The notes below the pieces were generated by a model. That model saw only the letters and a list, made by a program, of their open reading frames with translations, was not told the origin of the DNA and did no database searches. Shown here one piece after another: positions 47,760-57,591 of a stretch of DNA of 64,000 nt (position 1 is its first letter; each line of letters starts with the position of its first letter). The stretch is from Agarophyton chilense (Eukaryota; Rhodophyta; Florideophyceae; Gracilariales; Gracilariaceae). The stretch lies in contig JARGXX010000090.1 of assembly GCA_030374765.1 (NCBI GenBank), positions 186,001 to 250,000 on the forward strand, read 5' to 3'. The position numbers were made by a program, and so were the translations under genes.

Positions 47760-48708
47760 ATTCTCTCAAGTTTTCTATCTATTTTCTAAATTATGGTGTC
47801 TGTCGCAATTTTTTAACTTTTACCGATTTTATAGATATTTAATTTACCAAATCGACATGTATTGTATGTAGAGTCTGTTTCAAAAACATATCCCTTGCAC
47901 AGATATTTCGTAAATTGCCTTTTCGACTACAGTACACCCAACAAACACAACACCTGAAAAATATGAACACAAAATACTGTTTCAAAAACATATCCTTTAA
48001 TCAATCATACTCTCTATAGCGCGCTTTCAGTAGTTTATTTCGCTTCTTTAGGCTGAATGACACTTATAAAGCGTCTTGGAATTTATTCAATAAAAAGATG
48101 AATTGAATTAGAGATTTTTTGTCCCAGTAATTCGTGATACAATTTTTCGAATCAAAAACTATACTGAATTGTCTAATTTGCCCATAAATCATCATAATTA
48201 GCACTCCATTCTTGTTATTCAATAAAGTTTACATCAGTAATCTTTCATGGGTGATGCATACTAGTCATATTTAAATCATTCATCTATTGTTTCATAACAC
48301 TTTTTTACAAGCGCAATATTTTTCTAAAGACCCTAATCTAATTCATACTTACAATAGAAAAGTGGTTACGTATATTTTTTTAGCACTTTATCATAACGTT
48401 CCTCAGTCATGATAGTTTTCAAAACGCGACTTCAGTTGTATTTTTCTTAAGTTTGCCATCCACAACCATCTCAGATGCTCAACCAAAATAATTTCTTAAA
48501 AACCTCATATTTTATTTTGAAATATCGTGTTAATATATATTTTAGAAATCTGTTCTGTTCATTTTCACTTTTTTTGTCCGACAACAAAACTTTTTTCATA
48601 CTCTTTTCCAATGATCTTTTTTGCGAAAAATTACGCACGCTTACGTTTATGGTGCGTTTTGAAACGAATTTTTCTTTATCATGGTATAGTTTAATCAGTT
48701 TTGACTTT
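47760..48708. other. AT-rich block with a 19-bp direct repeat, probably decayed transposon DNA
   Basis: Roughly 950 bp of strongly AT-rich DNA, similar in composition to the Tc1/mariner element at 15.8 kb. CTGTTTCAAAAACATATCC occurs at 47875-47893 and 47976-47994. No intact frame is present. It ends at the solo LTR. Confidence 0.4.
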
Positions 48709-49317
48709 TTTCGCATAGTAACAGAAGGGCTGACCTTTGAGGTTGTCGATATACTACACTGGCCTTGTGGGTGATGGATGCGAAGGATCATCGGCCATGC
48801 AGCTCCGGGCGAGCTACCATCTAGGTGTTGTCAGCCACGTTAAGTGTTGACATGTACCTTCTGGTTGAGTAATTGTTAGTAATTTTAATTGTAATTTTAT
48901 TTATTTTAGTACAGTAGTAGAGTGGCCACCTGGCACTGTAGCCAGTGCTGGCCAGGTCTCTGACACTAGGTCAGATACCGTGCCTTCCTGGCATCTCCCG
49001 GGTGATCTGGAGAGTGCAGTCCACTGCATATAGCGAACTGCACCTCCCCCATCCTAATCTGATAAAGAGAGGCATCACTTGGGTCACGACTATACGTTTT
49101 GGTTCATTGTTTCTCAACTACCACATAGGGTTTCCCGCGCGTCGACGCCTACCATCGTTTACCTACACGGTATAGGCTAGTTGCCCCGCCGTTTGCCCCT
49201 GCGGGTTTTCACGGTGCCCTGTTACCATCGAGGTTTATTACGTCTACCTTCTAAGGTTGAGCGTCACCTCGCTCCAGAGACAAGACGGTAGCAGACCCCA
49301 GAGGTGATTGTACGACA
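48709..49317 (+). repeat. Solo LTR of family A
   Basis: A 609-bp match to the element A LTRs. Its first bases are degraded (TTTCGCATAG instead of TGTCGTATAG), while its last are intact (TACGACA). No matching 5-bp flanks are seen (ACTTT versus GGTAT), and no PBS follows, so it is a recombined or rearranged solo LTR. Confidence 0.88.
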
Positions 49318-49495
49318 GGTATCGTGGTAGAGCGGATCCTAAGGTTCGTCCCCTTTACAGCGGCCCTCCCAGAGTACTTGGTGCAATGCACTGGCTTTTA
49401 CTGCGTAGTCCTACAGGTCGAAGCTACGGAAACGATGGCTTGATGACCAATTGGTGGAACTAATGTACCAAAGGGGGTAATTTGGTATCCTAACA
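49318..49495 (-). repeat. Candidate LTR of family B (minus orientation, incomplete)
   Basis: The stretch 49318-49450 matches the reverse complement of 55150-55293, which lies just before the PBS of the plus-strand family B copy. Read on the minus strand it would start TGTTAGGATACC after a short purine-rich block. The last 40 bp found in the other copy are missing, replaced by the family A LTR. A tRNA-derived SINE is an alternative reading. Confidence 0.45.
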
Positions 49496-49706
49496 GTGCC
49501 TCCCTGATTCTAAGAGAGAAGCGTCACTCAAGCCAATTAAATATCAATGGCAAGGCGCTGGGATCTCCTTGGCACTGTAACGCTATTCTATTACACTAAA
49601 TAAAATAAAATAAAAATCTAAATGTGTCCAGCTGAGGTCGGCCAGTCCACGTGGCGTCTTTAATATAGCTCAGGCCCTGGCAGCTCACAGGACTCAGCCT
49701 TAATCG

Positions 49707-52310
49707 TTGCTCCTTCACAAATCTCCGTCTTTAGGATTCGACCGTCACGGCGAAGTCCAAATTGCCTCACACCTTCCTGGGGGTCTGGCTCCAATTGGAC
49801 CTATGGGTGAACCTCCAATCCTGCTTTCAGGGTCGGAACGTCGTGATCCTCAGCGTCCTGATGGCCTGGACACGAGCAGTGCCGTGTCCGACATGTCGAC
49901 GTCTTATGACCATCCCGGGGGTTAGTTGTTCTCTTTACCAGTGGGCGCGACGGGGCGTCGCATCGCCACCATTCTCGAGGGTATCAGTGCGTATGAGCTG
50001 ACCCTTGGCGCCAGGTTGGCAATTAATTCACCTAAATTAGGGTACGCGCACCCGGGGGGGTCCTTGCCGCTTTTCCTATCCTGCGCTATTCCTTTGGCGA
50101 CCCTATGCGCGTCGTCCGCCGTGAACCACGGTCCGCGCTTCGTCCATTCAGGGTCACGTCGATCATTCTGCCCGATTTGATTTCATATTCCCTCCTTCCC
50201 GTCGTGGTATTCCTCCATTGGTCGCGCGCGATGCCGAACTCGCCTTATAAGCCCGTCGTATACGCCACTCTCCCTCCAGACTTTGTCACTTTCGTTGGTT
50301 CCCCTTTCCATTTCCCGGCGGTCCAACCTGTGGGCAGCGGCGCTAGGGCATCGAACAACCAAGCGGGAAGCTTTTCGGGATACGAAGTGGTTTATGAGCG
50401 CCCCGGGGACCGCTATGACCATACGATCGGACGAAATCCCCGGGCAGTGCGTCAGGCCATTTTTCCGTCCTCTGTGAATGAATAACAGAGGTTTTGTCAT
50501 GTGTATCTCGACGCCCGGAGGTTCTCTAAGATCCCCGATTTCCGGAGGGGCAGTAATAACGTGCGCAGCGTCTCGAGGTATAACCGTTGGTTGCATTGTT
50601 CTGTGGATCCGCGTTCGGCGACGCGCTGTCGCACCCTCATCCAAGCTGACATGCCGTGCGTCCGTTGTGAGGAGGAAGCCAAGTACCAGTTCAGAGTGAA
50701 CAAACTCCTTTCGGACCTCTACGAGGACTTTCTCTCGCCTCATGGGAGATTTCCTCCGGCGGGTCACAAGCTCTTGGCGTTTATGTGCTTCCGACCGCCG
50801 TATGACCGCCTGTTTTGGATGTGCAATAGGGTCTATTGGAACGAGATGCACGAGTCCGATGGTCGTTTGCGTCAATCCTTGGAGTTCTTCTCCTGTTGGC
50901 ACAAGTTGGAGTTTCACGACATGAGCGCAGACAAACGTCCCCGGCTAAATCTATCGCTTCCCCGCGTGAATGAGAACCAATGGGCCCTGTATTGGCTTCT
51001 CTTGCCACTCCTCTTGGTTCCCATGCCGTCCGTAATGGCGTATCATTCGTCCCAACTCATGGGCGATGACAATGACCGAAGGTCTTGGTTGTCCTGGCAG
51101 GTACTCTTCGTTGAGTTCGGCGTGATGTCTCTTATTGCATTCCTGGATACCGCGAAGTACGGAATCCGTGGTAATGTCCGTTCGGGTGATTGGAGGGTAT
51201 GGCACGACGAGCACATACGCGGTTCTCGAGGTCGTCTACTCCCGCTTCCGGTCTCCATGATCCGTTTGCTAAGGAACCTGGGCATCCAGAATATCGTCCG
51301 TAGGACCCAGATCGCCGTTTCGGAGGCTGAGGCCCTTTTGGATCATGTCCTACAGTTGAAGTGGAACAAGACTCCCGGGTTCCTTTGGCATGACCACGAT
51401 ACTGGCTCGTTCACGCCGATCCCGCTACATCCGCAAAGGTCGGGATGTCACTCGTGCCTGTCCCGCCAAGCCTTTGAGAAATCAACCATCTGACATTCCG
51501 AGGCATCATGTGCCTGACTAAAACCCGAAGGCCATTGGTTTCGATCCCCTGTGCGTCGAGCCTGATTTTGAAGCCACGCCGCTGGTTCCTACTGGTATGT
51601 CCGATGGAGAGTAATTCCGTGAAGATCCCTTCATCCTACCGTGGAGGGCGTCAATCTTCCGGTCGAGTCCGCTATTATGTTGCCGACGGCTTCCCCTTCT
51701 CCAGCTTCTCCAGGGGATGCTCCTCAGGATGAACTCTCATATGAGCCGCCTGTCGCCCAAGTGGACATCCCTCACAGAGAGGTTACTGTCGAAGCCTAAA
51801 GTTTTGTAGGTGATGCAATGGCTCAGACGTCCACTGGGGGGCGTCTACATCGCTCCGTCCTCTCCATTGCCGCACTTTCCCGCTTCGGTCACGGCTGCAA
51901 CCGCGGATCTCCTTCATGTCTGTCGTACCGTTGGTATTACTGCCTCGATGGACATTACCACAGTCCTGAAGGAATATTGCTCCTGGTAGCGTCACTCGGC
52001 GCGCTACGCCGCAGTTTTCCAACAATGTCTATATATGAAGGCCAGGATGGTTAATATCCTGCAGCAGAATGCACAAATGATGTCCCAGATGGTTATTGCC
52101 GACTTGGATGCCCGGTATGGTCTAAATTTGAGCGACTGGGAGGCTTCCGAGGGTGACAATAGTTCCTCAGGTGAATCTTCGCCGAAGACGCGTGCTGGGC
52201 TGGCTGGTACCGGGCCAATTGGTACAATAGGCTCTTCGGGTGACCCTAGTTCCGGTTTTGCTCCTGAAAGTTCCAATGAGGACACCGGAGCTACTCCTGC
52301 GCCACCCTAG
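49707..52310 (+). pseudogene. Antisense extra gene (aORF) of the family B element
   Basis: This lies opposite to the pol remnants at 52490-55149 and occupies the same place as the element A aORF. The longest open part is 50501-51493 (330 residues), preceded by 50105-50485 and 49707-49925 and followed by 52035-52310, with frame changes and stops between. Collinear matches to the element A protein include GA..(T/N)NQ.G (about 50340), VR.E.E..Y (50650-50690), ALYWLLLPLLL, R(I/L)..(I/L)P....I.R.(F/L)G..NIV, T...V...(D/E).LLD and a helical YMKA segment at 52029. Overall identity is low. The core is rich in Trp, Tyr and Arg; the tail is Ser/Gly/Pro-rich. Function unknown. Confidence 0.62.
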
Positions 52311-52489
52311 TCAGTCCTGTTGGTGTTTGGAGCGCTTTCGCGAACCTTGAGGTCATGGAGAGGGCTGTAAAACCTCTGCTAGTTAGTCAAATAAGGTAAT
52401 TCTTGTGCTTTCACAAAGTCGCTCTTGTCTTCCTCAAACGTGCGTGCCTTGGGACGGCGTCCGAACCTTGAGAGAGTCTCAGGTCTTCC

Positions 52490-52894
52490 TCAGGTATCGC
52501 CTGAGGATTGACTTTGTTCCCTGATGCGGGAGCTGCGACGAACCGTCGTGTCGGGAGGCGTATCGAGAAGCGTTTTGGTATTATTCGGGCCAATGGTTGC
52601 CCCTTCCTGAAGGCTGCGCTCCGTGCTGCCGATTTGGCGCCAATAGCGGGCGATAAAATTAGCCGGAATAGTCTGAGGCTTTTGCCAATTGTCTTCCTCA
52701 GGTGTGTAGCCGAACCAAAGGACGTGATAGAGCGTTATCCCATCCTCTCCTCGACCGGCGGAGGCTAATCGTCCAATAATGTATTCCTGTTGGTATTCCT
52801 CCTCCGGAAGGAGAGTGTGGTCCAGAGGGGCGAATCCACCGGAGTCGGTCGAGAGAGATCGGTCGTCGTCATTGGCGTCGACTAATGGGTCCAT
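52490..52894 (-). pseudogene. Chromodomain tail of family B pol
   Basis: A 135-codon frame with YIIGRLASAG, YHVLWFGYTPEEDNW and ARYWRQ, homologous to 74-589. The tail has a single TIGPNN unit rather than the repeat seen there, and ends RRSSRIREQ. It follows the integrase on the same strand after a short frame break near 52920, where TGTCTAAGAAGC introduces a stop. Confidence 0.82.
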
Positions 52895-53047
52895 GGGGAT
52901 AGTCGGGTCCGCGGATATTGTCTAAGAAGCTGTGAGGACCTGAGCCTCGACCTGAGGTCGTGGTGATTCCGTTGGGCCAAGAGGCTGATATATTGATGGT
53001 CCGGAGGAACTGGGAGCTCGTGTCACCCGATCAATGGACACGGTGTC

Positions 53048-53890
53048 CTATAGGCCGTCAATTAGTATCGTAATTGGGTGTTGACTGGCCTTGAGGACTT
53101 TATATGATCCCGGCGAGCGGGGTAGGGGTTTTCGTGTAGTATCCTCGAGGTCATCACTGTCTTTCGGTGGCCAGGCCAGATAAACCAATTTTCTTTTCCC
53201 AATGGTAGGTGTGTTCCAGACGGTTTTGTCTAAATTGACCTTGTAGCGTCGTAGGGCTTTGGTCAGTACAGCTCTAGTCAATTGGATAATGCTGGCGATG
53301 CGTCGGCGCGAGTAGTGCTTCGACTGAGTAGAAATCTTTCCTTTGGTTATGTCCTGGAGTATAATAGACTCCTGAATGTCAACAGCTATTGGCGGTGGCG
53401 ATCTCGTTAGCGTTAGATCGAAAGGTGTTGTCCCCGTGGAAGCGTGTACTTTCGTATTGTAGGCATAAACCAGTGGCTCAACGTAGTAGTCCCAGTCCAA
53501 TTGGTGCTGCGATACGTAGTGTGCCAATCGGTCCAGAAGGGTACGGTTGAAGCGTTCTGCTTGACCATTGGTTTGCAGGTGGTATGCCGTAGTAGTTACA
53601 TGTTTGATACCTACGGTAGCACAAACGCGCGAAAAGAGTTTGGATACAAACTGGCTGCCATTATCCGTAAGGAGGTAGAGTGGCCTGCCATAGGGATATA
53701 CCCAGTGGGAAAAGAATGCTGTGGCGACATCCGTTACTGTAGTCTTTCCTAGAGGTTGGGCTCGGGTAATTTTTGTAAACCTATCGGTTATTTCCAAGAC
53801 GAACCGTTTCCCATGGGACGACTTGGGCAAAGGTCCAAATATATCCATTGCAACGAATTCCATCGGGCCTGCGGCGGGGAAAAGTTTCAA
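53048..53890 (-). pseudogene. Integrase of family B (minus copy)
   Basis: A 280-codon frame with the catalytic residues in MDIFGPLPKSSHG (Asp), LLTDNGSQF (Asp) and NGQAERFNRTLLDRL (Glu), and a C-terminal part with KRKLVYLAWPPKDS. The zinc-binding part lies upstream (about 53900-54060) in the same frame behind stop codons: GHLGGRR...C-x2-C. It is an inverted copy of 60524-61400 with about 5 percent amino-acid differences. Confidence 0.85.
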
Positions 53891-54384
53891 TCAGGCCTGA
53901 TGGTTGGCGCGAGACCCTTGTATTTGTGCGCACGAAGTGCAGTTCCGTGCAGTTTGCCAGAGGTCTTGCGCCATTACTGGCCAGTAGAAAAACATCCTTA
54001 GGCTCTGGTACATTCGTCGCCCTCCAAGGTGACTAGCCAAGCGAGGTCAATGGGCGAGGTATACGAATCGCGCCCTTAGTGGACTTGGTATTACCCGTTG
54101 GACTGCGCCATCCAGCGGTGAGCGCCAACACAGTAGTCCAAACCGGTTATGGTCGAATAGGCATCCAGGGGTTCCTACCAATTGGGCTGTTTCCTTTGCA
54201 GTACTCGTCTTCAACCTGCGCGTGTAGGAGTTACTCAATTTTTATAGGGAGGAGTTCTTTTTCCTCCAGGGCTATCGCATTAACCTGAGGTGGTGTCGAC
54301 TTGGGCGGTACTGTCTCTCAGTCCAATAGGTATACTTCATTCTCCGATACCTCAGGATCCTCCGATTGCACCTTACCCATAAGA

Positions 54385-55149
54385 TCATCTGTTTCCGTAT
54401 AGTCCTGTGGTCCATCGTCTGTAAAGGGGGTTGGGAATTAGGTCGTCCAATGGAGTGTCATCAGTTCCGTCGGTAATGATTCGCGGGAGGGTATCCACTG
54501 CCTGGTGCTTGATGCCTGGCCTGTAGGTTATCTCGTAGTTGTATTCTGACAGCCTGAGGCACCACCGAGCGAGGCGGCTTGATGCATTCGTCATATTGAG
54601 TAAGCAGTGAAGTGAATCGTGGTATGTCCTAATGGTAAACCTAGTACCCTCGAGGTATGGACGGAGTGTAAATACGGACCATACGATGGCTAGACATTCC
54701 TTCTCGGTAGTACTGTAGTTTCGCTCCGCGCTGGTGAGCGTTGTCCTCCAGTATCCAATAGGTCGATAGTCCTTTGGTGACTCCTGCTCCTGTAGCATCG
54801 CACGACGCACTTGGACATCAGAGGCATCTGTGTCCAGGACAAAAGACCTATTGGGCTTTGGTAAAGCCAATATAAGTGGGTTCAGCAATTTGTCTTTTAG
54901 GGTCTGAAATGCCTCCTACTGGTCGTCGGTAAGGGCTTCGAACTCCGAAGGTGTTTCCTTCTTCAGCATCGCGTTGAGAGGGGTCGAGATTTTAGAAAAC
55001 CCTTGGACGAACCGTCGGTTGACATTGTACAAGCCCACGAAGGATCGTAATTCCGTGTGGGTCCTAGGAGGTTTAGCCTAGCTAAACACATCCGTGGTCC
55101 GTGTGGCTATCTTTAGCTTTTTTGGGAGGAAGAAGTGACCATAATACTC
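54385..55149 (-). pseudogene. RT 3' end and RNase H of family B (minus copy)
   Basis: RNase H shows VLDTDASDVQ, TEKECLAIVW and a TYHDSLH block (the usual TDH.AL changed), ending TYRPGIKHQAVDTL. The frame continues upstream to 55149 through the RT C-terminal region with TAG codons (reverse complements at 54916-54918 and 55078-55080). The same TAGs are present in the plus copy (59496-59498, 59334-59336). Confidence 0.82.
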
Positions 55150-55350
55150 CAATTTCTCTTCAAGCCATCTTTTCCATAGCTCCAACCTGTAGGACTACGC
55201 AGTAAACGCCAGCCTATTGCACCAAGCACTCTTAGAGTGCCACCGTCAAGGACACGAACCAAAGGACCCGCTCTATCACGCTAACCCGGGTTCAGACTAG
55301 TACGCTGACCTACCAGTCATTGCGTCACATTTTTGTCTCCCGACTTAAAA
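55150..55350 (+). repeat. Partial 5' LTR and primer-binding site of the family B plus copy
   Basis: 55150-55293 matches the reverse complement of 49318-49450. The stretch ends GCGTCACA at 55329 with the CA expected of an LTR end. The PBS candidate TGTCTCCCGACTTAAAAT at 55334-55351 is nearly the same as TGGTCTCCCGATTTAGAA after the element A LTR. The LTR's left end is cut off at the inverted-repeat junction. Confidence 0.5.
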
Positions 55351-55454
55351 TCCCCTAGGAATAATTGAGCTCACCACTGGAAAGAAGAATTATACGGATT
55401 CTAGCCTTTTGTTTAATTCCCCAACGGACCAGAAGTACAGAAGCGACTTCCATT

Positions 55455-57591
55455 ATGAATGCAGGAAACACACCCAACCTACCAGACCATAGGACTCGTA
55501 CGGCAGGACCAGCTGCCACTGCAACCCTGACGATGTTGCCTAAACTTCAGGTTGATAATGTTAGCGACCGCTGGAGCACGAGAAGCCAGCCACAAGGAGT
55601 ATTGACTCCCATGGACGACCCTGAAAGGATTCGCCGAGAACCCACGGTAGCAGCGCGTTTACGAGAACGCCTCACCAGGGCCACCATTAGGCCAGGAACA
55701 CCACAAGGAGAACCCCGTAAGACAGAAAGAATTAGAGAGAATATTCCCGCCGGGCTTGCCGACCTTCTCTGGCCCCGTCTCCGTGACCTCTGCTCAGTCC
55801 ACGTGGATTCCATTGTAGACATGCGACTGGCTACAGCGATCGCTGACCATACGGATTACCTCGTTACCCGAATCGTCCCCAAGGTCATGGAGTCTGAGCT
55901 ATTCTTAGACCCCCTCATTCAGGCCCTTTCAAGGAGCAGTCCCCAGCCAGGCAGGCAACGCGGTCCCAAGGACCACTCCACAAGTCAACCATCTGGCTTC
56001 CATATGGCAACCTCCTACTGATCTCCCAGGAGTGGCGGTATTACCGGCCTCTCGCCGGGAACACCATCAGAAAAATCCAACGGAAAGACAATCTGGGAGC
56101 AGAAGAGAGGCTCCGCGTCTAGACGAGGGACAGATTGCTTAACTTAAAGGACCAAATGAGGTACAGCGACCTCCGGACTCCATCGGATCTGATAGAGAGA
56201 TCGATCCTTCATGTCCCTATTACGCTGGAAAGAAACGGAGTAACCAACAAAAAAAGAATAACAGGAAGAGCAAGAGAAGAGACCGTTTTGACACGAGTGA
56301 TTCCGATTCGGACTCAACCGAAACGACCGACTTGGAAGTGGATGAGGCTGCCGTTCGAGGTCTCAGACCACTGACAACAACCAACGAACTTTTACTTAAG
56401 GTTGCAAACTACCAGAATTACCGGCTGGCCGACAGGTCCGCGAAATATTCTAGTTCGGTGGCTCGCAGAATCGCCAAATGGGCCAAACGGATGCAACTAA
56501 CCATTACGGACAAGTGCTGGGGTTCAGATCCCATTGCTGTCCTTTTGTTTCTCAGTTTTTTCCGTACCGCATGTGATCAGAAGGGTGTCCACGAGGGCGC
56601 CGCTCTGTACCTTTTCCAATTCTTTCTTATAGGACAGGCACGTGACCGAGTCGTTTCGAAGATATCTGGCACAACTGACCTCTTGGATGCTCAAGACCGT
56701 GAGCTGCTCAGGTCACATCGTCAGGTTGTTCATTACCTCTTGGGAACATATGCCACGGATGAAGTTATAATGGATGCCCACCAGGAAGTGATATCCTTTA
56801 GGCAGAGCTCCAACATGGCCGAATCGGCTTTCGCAGACGACCTATGGAAGAAGGCTTACCGATGTGGAAACGTGTTCTCCGAAGGACAGCTTAAACGTCA
56901 CTTCATCACGGGATTGCTCCCTTCCATTTGGACACATGTGCGTAATTACCACACAGAAAACCCGCAATACTCATTCCGAAGGCTCGTTACCTACAATGAG
57001 GGTTATGGAAAAACATAAAGAACCTCCAGGCATAACGCTGATATAACCAGAGGACATGCAACCCCATTGCGTAAACCCAACCAAGCTCATTTGGTTAGCT
57101 CCACGGAGTCGGACATGGATGCATCACTCCATTACGCGGACTCGGGAGATGTCCTCGCGGTCAATTTCAGTGCTCCTCCGTCCGGGCTCCCATCATACAC
57201 CTCTCAGGGAACTACAGTGACAACTGGACTATCCACACCCAATTATTCTCCCTTTCAGACCCGCAAGGACGTTTTTGTTCGCTTCCCAAGGGCTTGCTTC
57301 CTCTGCCTCTCTATGACCCAAACTTGGGACTGTACGATGTATCTGCCTGAGGACGCACGTAAAAACCTTCTAAGCCTAAGGGAAGAGAATTACCTGGTGC
57401 GGAGATCCGAAGAAATGTATAACAGGGCACAGAAAAGAACTAAAGGGAACCCTGGAAGCTCACGGTATGCCACGCCTCCGGATACTCCGATTAAAGCCGC
57501 ACAGGTCCACGCCATTGCAGATCCTACGGACGACCCCGTGGAAGAACCCTATCGTCAGGAAGAAACGGAAACCTCATCGGAAATCTCTTAG
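55455..57591 (+). pseudogene. gag of family B (plus copy)
   Basis: The frame starts at ATG 55455 and stops at TGA 56019-56021. A frameshift lies between there and about 56200, after which an NNRKSKRRDRFD block and the capsid core are in the next frame (56332-57018; SDPIAVLLFLSFFRTACDQ and LLGTYATDEVI). After a TAA at 57016-57018 the same frame continues to TAG 57589-57591. The zinc-knuckle position reads CFLCLSMTQTWDC: the His is replaced and the spacing shortened, so the CCHC is lost. The core aligns clearly with element A Gag. Confidence 0.8.

Larger units (their letters stand above)
49318..55149 (-). mobile_element. Family B retrotransposon, minus-strand 3' part (RT end, RNase H, integrase, chromodomain, aORF, LTR)
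   Basis: Read on the minus strand, this is the 3' portion of a chromovirus. It starts inside RT at about 55149 and continues with RNase H, integrase, chromodomain (to 52490), the antisense gene (plus strand, 49707-52310) and a candidate 3' LTR (49495-49318). Gag, protease and most of RT are missing. From about 53000 to 55149 it forms an inverted repeat with 59263-61465. The left edge abuts the intact end of the solo LTR of family A. Confidence 0.8.

Noticed and set aside
49320-49355. Possible tRNA gene (GTGGTAGAGCGG, GGTTCG)
   Set aside because: The distance between the box A-like and box B-like parts is far too short for a tRNA, and no acceptor or anticodon stem can be drawn.
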